This document shows, piece after piece, positions 16,671 through 25,140 of a stretch of DNA of 64,000 nt. The DNA is taken from positions 5,792,001-5,856,000 of the forward strand of contig NZ_LT607754.1 in the NCBI RefSeq assembly GCF_900090285.1, given 5' to 3'. Origin of the DNA: Micromonospora inositola. Lineage in GTDB: Bacteria; Actinomycetota; Actinomycetes; Mycobacteriales; Micromonosporaceae. Positions within the stretch are counted from its first letter, which is position 1. The number at the start of each line of letters is the position of its first letter. Under the pieces are notes generated by a model. That model made no database searches and was not told where the DNA came from. It was given only the letters and a program-made list of their open reading frames with translations. Made by a program: the position numbers and the translations under genes.

Positions 16671-17524
16671 GGCCGTGTCCCTTTGTCGCGGAACGGGCCC
16701 AGTGGGAGCCCGGTTGCCCCGGTCTCAATGGCGGACAGATGCCAGCGGCCGAGGTTGGCCGCGATCAGGGTGCTGCCGAGGAATGCCACGTTGGTGGGGT
16801 GGCACAACTCGTGGGCGCCCGGGTCCCGCGCCAGGACCGACACGGCGCCGCCGGGGGCGACGACCAGGATCTGGCTGGGCTCGTAGCACGCGACGTAGAG
16901 GTTGCCGTCGGTGTCCAGCGCAAGCCCGTCGGGCAGCGCCTCGCCCAGCCGCGCGAGGACGCGTCGCGCACCGGGCGCACCGTCGGCGGTGATGTCGATC
17001 GCCGTGACGCGGTGACCCCAGGTCTCGGCCACGTACAGGGTGCGGCCGTCCGCGGACAGGGCCAGCCCGTTGGCGAAGTCGAACGGCCCGCGATGCCACA
17101 GCACGTCACCGCCGTCCGGCTCGAGGCGGGCGATGCCGGGGCCGGGTACGTGCGGCGTGCCGCTGTCGGACACGTACAGTCGCCCGGCCGTGTCGAACAC
17201 CGGATAGTTGGGGTTGACGAAGCGGTGGCCCGGCACGCCGTCAGCGAACGTGTCGACCTGGCCAGTGACCGTGTCCAACCGCATCACCGCCGCGTGGGCC
17301 GCGTCGCACACGAAGACGTGTCCCGCGGCGTCCAACGCCAGGCCGAGACAGAACCCGCCTGTCGACGCGACCTGCTCAAACCGGCCGTCTGCCAGGCGAT
17401 AGATCTGGCCTTGCTCGCCGCCGCACCACACCGTCCCGTCCGGGGCTACTGCCACACCCTCCGCGTGGTCCAACCGCGGTTCGGTGAACAGACCGTCGAA
17501 ATGGATCCGTACGTCAGTGGTCAT
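16667..17524 (-). CDS. SMP-30/gluconolactonase family lactonase
   Basis: A 285-residue six-bladed propeller with the repeated patterns EGVAVAPDGTVWCGG, GLALDAAGHVFVCD, NGLALSADGRTLYVAET and DGLALDTDGNLYVA that mark SMP-30/LRE proteins. Members open sugar lactones with a bound divalent ion (ligands Glu in EGVA, Asn in PFDFANGLALS, Asp in LPDGLA). In a dehydrogenase-lactonase-dehydratase series it would convert an aldonolactone to the aldonate. The ATG at 17522-17524 overlaps the stop of a 27-codon frame. Confidence 0.88.
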   Translation of the reverse strand: MTTDVRIHFDGLFTEPRLDHAEGVAVAPDGTVWCGGEQGQIYRLADGRFEQVASTGGFCLGLALDAAGHVFVCDAAHAAVMRLDTVTGQVDTFADGVPGHRFVNPNYPVFDTAGRLYVSDSGTPHVPGPGIARLEPDGGDVLWHRGPFDFANGLALSADGRTLYVAETWGHRVTAIDITADGAPGARRVLARLGEALPDGLALDTDGNLYVACYEPSQILVVAPGGAVSVLARDPGAHELCHPTNVAFLGSTLIAANLGRWHLSAIETGATGLPLGPFRDKGTRP

Positions 17525-17604
17525 GACTCCCGTCCGAAGGTGTTGAAGGTCCGGCTCGACCCAGCCACCGGCTCGTCTACTGTCACTTCCAGCCCCATCG
17601 TCAT
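17521..17604 (-). CDS. Possible 27-residue ORF bridging SDR and lactonase genes
   Basis: It starts with ATG overlapping the SDR stop (ATGA) and ends with TGA overlapping the lactonase ATG, so it is coupled on both sides. The peptide has no recognisable domain. It could be a remnant of a larger gene or simply a translational bridge. I cannot tell whether the peptide has a function. Confidence 0.3.
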   Translation of the reverse strand: MTMGLEVTVDEPVAGSSRTFNTFGRES

Positions 17605-18431
17605 TCGGGCAGCGCCACGGCCAGGTTGGCGAGCAGTCCTCCGTCGACCCGGATCTCCGCGCCGGTGACGAAGCTGGCCCGCGGACCGGCCAGGAACGCG
17701 ATGACCTCGGCCACCTCGTCGGCGCGGGCGACCCGGCCCAGCGGGTGGCTGGCCCCCCAATCCCGCAGGACGTCATCTTCGGCGCGGCCGTTGCCGAACT
17801 GCCGGGCCGAACGACGAAGCATCGGCGTGTCGACGGAACCCGGTGACACCACATTCACCCGGATGCAGTCGGCCGCGTGGTCGATGGCCATCGCCCGGGC
17901 TAGTGCGACGATGCCGCCCTTGCTGGCGGAGTACGCCGCTACCCCCTTCTGCGTCGCGTGGGCCTGCACGGAGGCGACGGCGACGATGGCGCCGCCCCCC
18001 CGCTCCCGCATCCTGGGTACGGCGTGGTGCGCGGCGAGGTACAGGCCGCGTAGGTTCACGGCGATGACCTCGTCGAACCCGGAGGCGGTGGTGTCTACGA
18101 CGGTGCCGTACCGCTGGATGCCCGCGCAGTACACCAACACGTCCAGCCCGCCGAACCGGTCCGCTGCGGTAGCGCACAAACGGGCCATGTCGTCATCGCT
18201 GCGCACGTCGCCCACGTCGCCGTCCACCACGGCCCCCTTGGCGCCCAGCCGGTCCACGACAGCCTTCACATCATCGGCCTCGTGGCCGCCGATGACCACG
18301 GCCGCGCCGGCGCTCGCCAACCGAAGCGCGGTCGCGGCGCCGATGCCGGTAGACCCGCCCACCACGACCGCTACCTTGCCGGCAAGGTCGCCGGCGTGCA
18401 CCATGTCGCCATCCTCCATCCGTTCACCCAT
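17601..18431 (-). CDS. SDR family oxidoreductase (possible L-fucose/aldose dehydrogenase)
   Basis: A classical SDR of up to 276 residues (the homologous core begins around residue 15): GGSTGIG cofactor loop, VYCAGIQ in place of NNAG, serine in VASVQ, YSASKG for catalysis and TGAEIRVDGG at the end. It is the first intact gene upstream of the SMP-30 lactonase; oxidation of an aldose to a lactone is the expected preceding step. Two SDRs in one cluster fit the two oxidations of the L-fucose route. Substrate assignment is inference. Confidence 0.82.
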   Translation of the reverse strand: MGERMEDGDMVHAGDLAGKVAVVVGGSTGIGAATALRLASAGAAVVIGGHEADDVKAVVDRLGAKGAVVDGDVGDVRSDDDMARLCATAADRFGGLDVLVYCAGIQRYGTVVDTTASGFDEVIAVNLRGLYLAAHHAVPRMRERGGGAIVAVASVQAHATQKGVAAYSASKGGIVALARAMAIDHAADCIRVNVVSPGSVDTPMLRRSARQFGNGRAEDDVLRDWGASHPLGRVARADEVAEVIAFLAGPRASFVTGAEIRVDGGLLANLAVALPE

Positions 18432-18558
18432 ACCGTCCTCCTCGTCATTCGGCGGTTATCCCCGTCCACGCCCGACCGCCCTGGAACGTCGTCACCGGAC
18501 CAGTCGGTGGGCGGACATGGCAATTTCAATCAGTCGTGACGTCCGTTACCGTCGGCGG

Positions 18559-18762
18559 TCACCGTGCGGGCGAGTGCGCTGCTTCGACACTCACCCGGCT
18601 CGACCCGTATCTGTGTGCCGGTCTTCGCGTGCGCGGCCACCAGGCCGGCATGTCCGCGATGCCGGTGAGGAACGATGGCCCGCCGAAGAAGCCGTGGTCA
18701 ACGGCAATGTCCAGGCAGCGGCCAGAGGCGGGGTTGAATAGGCGGTTGAGGCGGTAGTTCAC
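18559..18762 (-). pseudogene. Aldolase (class I FbaB/LacD-like) N-terminal remnant
   Basis: The first 37 residues (NYRLNRLFNPASGRCLDIAV, then DHGFFGGPSFLTGI) match the N-terminus of the DeoC/FbaB-type aldolases found in sugar clusters. After ADM the sense is lost. The GTG start overlaps the stop of the GH38 gene, so it was translated as part of that operon. A further stretch in another frame (about 18527-18650) also looks coding but is unidentified. About 200-250 residues of the aldolase are deleted. Confidence 0.6.
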
Positions 18763-21700
18763 GCCGGCTCCTTCAGCGCGACGGTGACGACTTCGTACGG
18801 GCGCAGGGTGACGACTACGGTGCCGTCCGCACGGACGGGCAGCGACTCGACCGGTTCTTCGGTCGCGGTGCATCGCATCGCGACGGCTCCCGGGCCGGTG
18901 TGCGGGTGCCGGACCGACGCGGTGGCGGCGGTACCGGCGAGTTCGCGGAGCCGGACCACGACGCCGTTCGCCCGGCGGCCGGCGAAGACCGAGGCGTCCA
19001 CGTTGGATGGCAGGGCGGCGTCGAGAAGGGTGCCGGCGGCGGGCCGTCGTGGTGTGCTAGCGCCCTTGTCCAGCCACGTGACCAGGTTGGTCAACACCGG
19101 CGCGCGCAGGTCGCGGCCCAGTCGCCAGGCGGCAACCGGGTCGTACGTGGACAGCGGGGTGAACGCGTATCGCAGGATGACTGTGCCGTCCTGGCTGGCC
19201 GGGGTATTTGTCCACCAGTAGTTGTTCATGACCCAGGACAGAACCATGCCGCTCGGGGTGGCAATGCGTGGCCAGCGACCGCGCACGATGTCGCCGAGGG
19301 TGAACAGCGGCGCGTCGGCGCTTGCCCAGGCCACGCAGAGGTCTGGGCCGGCGACGGTGACGGCGTCCTGGGCCGTGAACCATTCATTGCACGCGCCGGG
19401 CTGGTGATCGCGGACGGGGTCGACCCAGCCCTGCTGCCGGTCGTACCGCACGATCGGGTCGGGCACGGCGAACGGGAACGCGACGTACACCGACTCCTTC
19501 GCCAGCTCGGCCTCCTTGACCAGGGTGACGGTGAGGTCAATGCGGTCGGTGTCGTCGTGCAGTCGCAGCGTCGTACGCACCACGGGCAGGCTCGGTGCAG
19601 CGCCGACCGCGCTGATCTCCCAGCCCCAGGGCAGACGGCGGGCGCCCTCGGCCCGCATCGCCGCCGCGTTGACCGTCAGCTGTGGTGGGGGCAGTGCCGG
19701 GTCGATGTCGTTGAGGGAGGTAGCTTCGTCGCCCAGCCCACGCCCGCTGGCGGTGCCGCCACCGGTCACGTGTAGCACGTCGCCGAGCGCCCAGCCATGG
19801 GTCGGGTCGAGCAGCTCCCGGTCTAGTCGGTGATGCCACAGACTGGTCGGCCGGCCGGTGTCCGGGTCGAATGCGACCCGGTAGCGCGGTGTATCCAGAG
19901 AGGACGGCACGGGGCGGGCCGTAACCTCACGGGATGGCGCAGTGTGACGACGCACGGCGTACGTCGCATAACCGAAGCCGGGCAGCGGGCCGGTGCGCAC
20001 CCGGACGACCCCGGGCGCAGAGCCGAGCCGGATCGCGGGTAGCGCGGTGCCATCGAGCGTCTCGACGCGCTCGTCGGCGGCCAACTCCACCTCGATCTCA
20101 ACGTTCCGCGCGAAGCTGGCCGGGTTCGCGACCACCAGCGCCGGGCCCTCCGTCGGCACGAGCTCGGCCAGTTGGGACATTGCTCGCCGGGCCTCGTCGG
20201 TCGCGATGCGCAGCCCTTCGTCAATCTGGCCGATCTTCCAGTCGCGCTGGTCGATCACGTCGGGCGAGTGCGGGCGGATGGTCGCATGGGCCGCGGTCCA
20301 GGTGTGCTCGCAGCCGAGCAGCAACCGGCGCCAGCCCTCGTCGAGGGTGGACACGTCTGGGCGTACCGTCGGATCTGCCGCCGCGACCAGCGCGGACATT
20401 GCCTCGGCCGCAGGCATGAGGGCTTGCGCGCGGCGATAGCGGGCGATCGCAGCGGCCTGCGTGCCGATGCCGTCCTCCCAGTAGCTGCCGCCGTCGCCCT
20501 CGAGCACCGGCAGCCGGTCTGCGAGCGGGCGAATGGCATCGAGGTAGTCGGCGATGGTGCTGAAGCGCAGTCGGGGATAGGCGTACCGGGCATTCCATCG
20601 CCCGACCAGATCGGCGTAACCGTCGGCCACGTCCTCGTTGTCAGCGTGCGTGCCGACGATCGGCAGGTCGTGCGGGGCATAGTCGGGTCGGTCGTAGCGG
20701 GCCGCGTAGCGCGGGAGCGACGCGGACATGCCCGCGAGCGACGGCGGGTCCGCGCACATGAAGCGCAGTTGCGAGTACGAGTCGGAGAAGTACGCGACCA
20801 CCTCGGCGCCGTCCGGGCCGCGCCAGCGAACCGGCGAGAGCAGGTGCAGGGTGTCGCTATCCGGGTTCCCGCCGCGGGTGTGGTTGGCGATGCCGAAAAA
20901 GCCGGTCAGCCCCAGTGCGGCGACGATCGACGGGATCGCCTGCGGGTACGACGGTACGTCGGTGAGGTTGGCCGTGCGTATCGGAAGGCCCAGGTCACGG
21001 CCGAGCTGGGCGGCGAGGTAGGCCGCCCGGTAACACTCCTCGAGGCTCGCCACGCCGGCGAGGAACAGGGCGTAGAACGCGTTGACGCCGACCTGACCTG
21101 CGCGGATCGCCTCGAGTGCCGCGGTTGTGGGCGCCTCGGTACGGGACCGCAGGAAGGTCTCCAGGATCATGCTGCCGTCGACCGTGAACGCATAGTCGGG
21201 TGTGCGGCGCAGGATGCCGGTCACCCGATCGATGTTGCGGTTGTGCAGCTCGATGACCTTCGCCTGGTTGTCGGTGTAGCCGACGTCCAGGTGCACGTGA
21301 GGGATCAGATGCAGCGTCCAGCGCCGTGCGGGGCGGAACGGCGCCCGGGGCAGCTCGACCCGGCGGCCGTCAAGGTCGAGCGTAGCGTGGGCATCGATCT
21401 CGGTCTCGGTGTGGGTGTCGGTGTCCGAGCGGGCGGGCACCGCGAACCTGATCCGGGTGTCGCCGAAGTCGACGCCCTCCACAGGGGATGACCGCTCGTG
21501 GGAGCCGACCCGCAGGGCGGCGGTGCCCGCGGCGAACCCGTGCGGGGATGTCAGGTCCAGGTCGACCAGCTCGAAGAGGTCGCCGTCGCGTTCGACGTAC
21601 AGCGAGGTGGGGCAAAGCCGCAACGTCGGTTCAGCAGGTGTGGTGCCGGCGGCGAGCGAGAGTCCCCGCCAGGACAGTGCGCTGCCGAACCACACGCCCA

Positions 21701-22253
21701 GATGCGGCAGGTGCGGCCGCGTCTTCGTGAGGTCGGGCTCGACCTCCTCCAGGCAGTGCGTGGTCAGGATGATCTCGTTCCGGCCGGCCCGGATGAGCCC
21801 AGGCCGCAGCGGGACGACCCGGTCGATCGGCCCCGAAATCGGCGACGGCGGCATCGGCGCGTGGGCCCGGTCGTCGCGTACCGGGTCGAGCAGCACCAGA
21901 CCGCGCCGGCCGTTGACCGTGACGATGAGATCCGGACAGGGGCCGTGGCTGGCCAGCGCATGCAGGTGCAGGTCATGCCAGAGCTCCTCCGAGCCGGCCG
22001 GAGCGTCGAACCGGATCGTCGCGTCCGCGGGCCGCCAGCCGTGCCCGGCGTCAAGTGGGCCCGGCTGGACCGCCGGCCAGTGCGTCGAGGCGTCGCTGCG
22101 GCCGATCTCGAAAATGGGACCTCGCTCGACCGGGTCCGGTCTGTCCACCGGCGAGTACGGCGACGGCCGCGCGTCGGTGCCGGCGTACCAGTGGTCGGCG
22201 AACTGACGCGGGCCGGCAGCCGGGTCGCCGATCTGCCACAGTCGAATACTCAC
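18759..22253 (-). CDS. GH38-family glycoside hydrolase (alpha-mannosidase-like)
   Basis: A 1164-residue cytoplasmic-type protein without a signal peptide. After ~320 residues of a beta-rich N-terminal domain comes the GH38 catalytic barrel, beginning LHLIPHVHLDVGYTDNQ with the zinc-binding HxHxD. Later regions hold the acid/base-side sequences (HADNEDVADGY) and the long C-terminal beta domains usual for GH38. Family members hydrolyse alpha-mannosides, but diverged groups act on other sugars. Its GTG start overlaps the epimerase stop, and it shares that gene's operator-bearing promoter. Confidence 0.85.
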   Translation of the reverse strand: MSIRLWQIGDPAAGPRQFADHWYAGTDARPSPYSPVDRPDPVERGPIFEIGRSDASTHWPAVQPGPLDAGHGWRPADATIRFDAPAGSEELWHDLHLHALASHGPCPDLIVTVNGRRGLVLLDPVRDDRAHAPMPPSPISGPIDRVVPLRPGLIRAGRNEIILTTHCLEEVEPDLTKTRPHLPHLGVWFGSALSWRGLSLAAGTTPAEPTLRLCPTSLYVERDGDLFELVDLDLTSPHGFAAGTAALRVGSHERSSPVEGVDFGDTRIRFAVPARSDTDTHTETEIDAHATLDLDGRRVELPRAPFRPARRWTLHLIPHVHLDVGYTDNQAKVIELHNRNIDRVTGILRRTPDYAFTVDGSMILETFLRSRTEAPTTAALEAIRAGQVGVNAFYALFLAGVASLEECYRAAYLAAQLGRDLGLPIRTANLTDVPSYPQAIPSIVAALGLTGFFGIANHTRGGNPDSDTLHLLSPVRWRGPDGAEVVAYFSDSYSQLRFMCADPPSLAGMSASLPRYAARYDRPDYAPHDLPIVGTHADNEDVADGYADLVGRWNARYAYPRLRFSTIADYLDAIRPLADRLPVLEGDGGSYWEDGIGTQAAAIARYRRAQALMPAAEAMSALVAAADPTVRPDVSTLDEGWRRLLLGCEHTWTAAHATIRPHSPDVIDQRDWKIGQIDEGLRIATDEARRAMSQLAELVPTEGPALVVANPASFARNVEIEVELAADERVETLDGTALPAIRLGSAPGVVRVRTGPLPGFGYATYAVRRHTAPSREVTARPVPSSLDTPRYRVAFDPDTGRPTSLWHHRLDRELLDPTHGWALGDVLHVTGGGTASGRGLGDEATSLNDIDPALPPPQLTVNAAAMRAEGARRLPWGWEISAVGAAPSLPVVRTTLRLHDDTDRIDLTVTLVKEAELAKESVYVAFPFAVPDPIVRYDRQQGWVDPVRDHQPGACNEWFTAQDAVTVAGPDLCVAWASADAPLFTLGDIVRGRWPRIATPSGMVLSWVMNNYWWTNTPASQDGTVILRYAFTPLSTYDPVAAWRLGRDLRAPVLTNLVTWLDKGASTPRRPAAGTLLDAALPSNVDASVFAGRRANGVVVRLRELAGTAATASVRHPHTGPGAVAMRCTATEEPVESLPVRADGTVVVTLRPYEVVTVALKEPA

Positions 22254-23251
22254 GCCAGCTCCCGCACGGTGACGGTGACGGACGCGGTCCGCGTCTCACC
22301 GGGAGCGAAGACGACCTGGGTGCCCGTGTTGGCCCGTACGGCTGCGATGCCCTGGCCGGGGAAGCTCGTTGCCGGCTCGATCGCCAACACGTAGGCGCTG
22401 CGATACCACGGGAATCCCGCGCCGCCACCCGCCTCCAGCCAGTACCACGCGTGCGGCAGGGTCGCCGCGTCCCAGTCCAGCTCGACGGCCAGGCCCAGGC
22501 CCGGGTTGCGGATCGCCGCGTGACCGCAGGTGAAGTCGGTGAGGTAGCCCATCCGGTCGACGCCTGCGTCGGGTGCCGGGATGCGGGTCAGGTCAACGTT
22601 CCCGCCGCCCCGGCCGGGGACGTGCGGCCATGTGGCGCGGACGCCGAGCGCGAGGTCGCCGCTCGGCGTGTCGCGCCGGTCATCGACAACGAACGTGCCG
22701 GCGGTCGTCTCGATGAGCGTGTCCGGCCCGATCAGCGGCGCCCCGAAGGCAGGGTGCTGGCTCCACATCGCCTCAATGGGTTCGCCGCCGACGTTCGTGA
22801 TGGTTTCGGTGACGCTGAGCCGGGCGCCGTCCAGGACGACCCGCTTGACGATGTCGAATGGACTGCGTACGAGCCGGGCGCGCAGCTCGACGCCGCAGCC
22901 GCCATCGGCGCCGTCCACGGGCGTCCAGTCGAACGGTGTCAGCCAAGCCTCGCCGTGCATGCCCCAGGCGACGCCGTGTTCGGTGACCGCGTCGCCGCCG
23001 TTGGGGAAGACGGTTTGCCAGCCGCCCGGGTACGCCTCGATCAGTCGGGCCACGTCGTGCTCGCTCGTGGTGACGGCGCCGCGAGCGCGCAGCCCCCATG
23101 GCGACTGCCACAGCAACTCGGTTGCCGTGCCAAGCGACTGCAGTGACAGGACATCGCCCCCCTTGCCGGGCAGGACCTCGGCGGACAGCAGATCGGAGCC
23201 GAGCCGGACGATCTCCCACCCGCGCCGTTCCACGACGTCGAGCTGTCTCAC
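22250..23251 (-). CDS. Aldose 1-epimerase-superfamily protein
   Basis: A 333-residue beta-sandwich protein related to aldose 1-epimerases. Visible signatures include GGWQTVFPNGGDA near the substrate pocket, a WSQHPAFGAPL segment with the conserved His, and late AIEPATSFPGQG with the catalytic Glu region. The length and GGWQ motif match the DUF4432/epimerase-like group linked to unusual sugars. It would interconvert sugar anomers in the cytoplasm. It is the first gene of the leftward GH38-sugar acid operon, with a LacI-type operator 57 bases upstream. Confidence 0.78.
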   Translation of the reverse strand: MRQLDVVERRGWEIVRLGSDLLSAEVLPGKGGDVLSLQSLGTATELLWQSPWGLRARGAVTTSEHDVARLIEAYPGGWQTVFPNGGDAVTEHGVAWGMHGEAWLTPFDWTPVDGADGGCGVELRARLVRSPFDIVKRVVLDGARLSVTETITNVGGEPIEAMWSQHPAFGAPLIGPDTLIETTAGTFVVDDRRDTPSGDLALGVRATWPHVPGRGGGNVDLTRIPAPDAGVDRMGYLTDFTCGHAAIRNPGLGLAVELDWDAATLPHAWYWLEAGGGAGFPWYRSAYVLAIEPATSFPGQGIAAVRANTGTQVVFAPGETRTASVTVTVRELA

Positions 23252-23307
23252 CGCCGCGCCTCCTGCCGTCCGCTGCTGGCTCTTGGGCGGTCACCGTAAC
23301 CCGCTCC

Positions 23308-23319
23308 GACAACGTTGTC
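23308..23319. promoter_or_regulatory. LacI-type operator upstream of epimerase-GH38 operon
   Basis: A perfect 12-bp palindrome GACAACGTTGTC. On the minus strand it overlaps a candidate -35 box (TAGACA), with TACGGT 17 bases downstream. The same word recurs at 24963, and as variants at 25111 and 26313, all around the adjacent LacI-family gene. Confidence 0.75.
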
Positions 23320-23397
23320 TAGACCCGATCCGCCTCGTGATCAGAGCGTCCCCCGTGTCGTCAGGACGGCATGACGGACGCTCTGATCACGGAGGAA

Positions 23398-24819
23398 CTA
23401 GTCGGTGCCTTGGCGGTCCTGCCGCAGGTACGCGGTGCCGTGCGTGAACGTCCGGATCTCGAACGTATGGCCCGCGCGGCCCTCCCACGCGAACGGCACG
23501 ATCATGAACTCATAGTGGTTGGCCTGTTGAAAGTCGTGCCGGAAGATCTGCCGCGTGGCGATGATCTGGCCCGCCGTCGCGTCGTATACGTCGATCGTCG
23601 CCACGAGGTCGTTGCCGGCCGTGACGTTGTCGATCGCGAGCTTGACCACGCCGGTGTTCCAGTCGGGCACCACGTTGTTGTTGTACGGCCCGTACGCGAG
23701 AAACCCCAGCCCGTCGGACGTGTTCGCCGACCAGCCGTCCCCGTCGGGGCGACCCACCTGGTGGTACGGCATCGACTCGGTTTCGAACATCAGCCCCCAC
23801 CCGCCGTTGGTCTCGTTGGAGACCTTGGCGCGACGGGTTACGCTGCCGAACTGGCCGATACTGCGGTAGTACACCCACCGCTCCCCGCCGAGGCTGAGGA
23901 ATGCGGGCCCGTCGTTACCGAACCCGCTCTCTGGAGCGAGCACCGGGTTCTGCCGGTACTTCGCCCAAGGGCCGGACGGGCTCGGTGCCCGGGCGAGCCC
24001 GCTCGACCACTGCGCGGTCTCAAAGGGGGCGTCAGTGCTGCCCTCGTAGACCATGTAGTAGTACGCGCCCTCCTTGACTATGTCCCGTTTGCCGATCGTG
24101 CCGGCGTCCCACGAACCGCCCGGGCCAGTGCTCAGCACCGGGTTGCTGCCACTCTTCGAGAGCGAGGTGAGGCTCGTTCCGCTGGCGAAGCCGACGCGCA
24201 CGTCCGTGCCGTCGTACCCGTGGTAGTAGAGGTGCCAGGTACCGTTCTCGTACCACAGGTTCGGCGTACCGATGTTCGCCGACTCCCACCCAGACGGGTT
24301 GTGCGTGAGGATCCGTCCGACCTTCGTGAAGGTGACCCCGTCGCTCGACGTTGCCAGGCCGATGTCACCCGGGTTGGCGGAGTTGAAGCCAGCTCCCTCG
24401 TACACGAGGTAGAACGTGCCATTCACGTACGCCACGCCAGGGAAGCTCGCGATCCGGTCGTCCCAGGAGCCGGACGGCCCGGTGTTGAGCACGATGCCGT
24501 GGTCGGTCCAGTTGACACCGTCGGTGGACGTCGCGAGGGCGGTTGCGAACGTGCCGTCGGGCTTGTTCTTGATGTAGTACGCCCAGATCTGTCCGCCGAT
24601 AGTGACCGTGGAGATGAAGTGCATGTTGAACGGTTCGCCCATTACCCACTGCTTGTCGACCTTCAGGAACGCCTCATTCCGGTCGTACAGTGCGGAGATG
24701 GTCGCAGGGTACGGGCTGTCGCTAGCGCTTGCCTGGCCGGCGTATCCGACCGTGGCGAGGACCACGGCGGCGATCACCGCGCACAACCTGCGCGGCGATC
24801 GATGAAGCCGCGACGTCAA
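23398..24819 (-). CDS. Secreted five-bladed beta-propeller glycosidase-like protein (GH43/GH130-like)
   Basis: A 473-residue protein with a TTG start after a strong AAGGAGG and a signal peptide (RRLCAVIAAVVLATVGYAGQASAS). The mature part has repeated propeller motifs such as ALATSTDGVNWTDHG, GLATSSDGVTFTKVG and WYENGTWHLYYHGYDG, plus DRIASFPGVAYVNGTFYLVYEG, as in GH43/GH62/GH130-type folds; a C-terminal ~100-residue domain is present. It should bind or cut polysaccharide outside the cell and feed the importer encoded next door. The precise family and linkage are not clear. Confidence 0.75.
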   Translation of the reverse strand: MTSRLHRSPRRLCAVIAAVVLATVGYAGQASASDSPYPATISALYDRNEAFLKVDKQWVMGEPFNMHFISTVTIGGQIWAYYIKNKPDGTFATALATSTDGVNWTDHGIVLNTGPSGSWDDRIASFPGVAYVNGTFYLVYEGAGFNSANPGDIGLATSSDGVTFTKVGRILTHNPSGWESANIGTPNLWYENGTWHLYYHGYDGTDVRVGFASGTSLTSLSKSGSNPVLSTGPGGSWDAGTIGKRDIVKEGAYYYMVYEGSTDAPFETAQWSSGLARAPSPSGPWAKYRQNPVLAPESGFGNDGPAFLSLGGERWVYYRSIGQFGSVTRRAKVSNETNGGWGLMFETESMPYHQVGRPDGDGWSANTSDGLGFLAYGPYNNNVVPDWNTGVVKLAIDNVTAGNDLVATIDVYDATAGQIIATRQIFRHDFQQANHYEFMIVPFAWEGRAGHTFEIRTFTHGTAYLRQDRQGTD

Positions 24820-24962
24820 TGTCGTTCCTCCTTCACGATTGGGGACGGACCACGCACACGTGGCGCCCCAGTCGTACGCAGCGAATGGAGCGTTCGTCCT
24901 GGCGCGGCATCTTCGGGGTCGTGATATAGATCGCGATCTGTCAGCTAGAGTGAGCGGAAAGT

Positions 24963-24974
24963 GACAACGTTGTC
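24963..24974. promoter_or_regulatory. LacI-type operator upstream of the secreted glycosidase gene
   Basis: A second perfect copy of GACAACGTTGTC, 144 bases upstream of the TTG start at 24819. With its flanks GTGACAACGTTGTCTAG it matches the site at 23308 over about 15 bases (read on the opposite strand or equivalently as a palindrome). Confidence 0.75.
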
Positions 24975-25108
24975 TAGTCGACGCTCCGCCCAAGGTCGCG
25001 GTGCTGGCGCGGAGAACACAGCCTGCGCGGGCCGCTGCGGTGTCGACAACGGAACGTTCGACAGCAGCGACGGTCCGCAGCTGCGTGCGATCATGGGCGG
25101 GCGCTAGC

Positions 25109-25120
25109 GTGACAACGTAC
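25109..25120. promoter_or_regulatory. Half operator before the LacI-family gene
   Basis: GTGACAACGT is followed by ACGAA, so only the left arm of the GACAACGTTGTC palindrome is preserved. It lies 21 bases before the lacI start, overlapping its leader, and may allow weak autoregulation. Confidence 0.45.
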
Positions 25121-25140
25121 GAATGCGATGGAGGCGGCGC

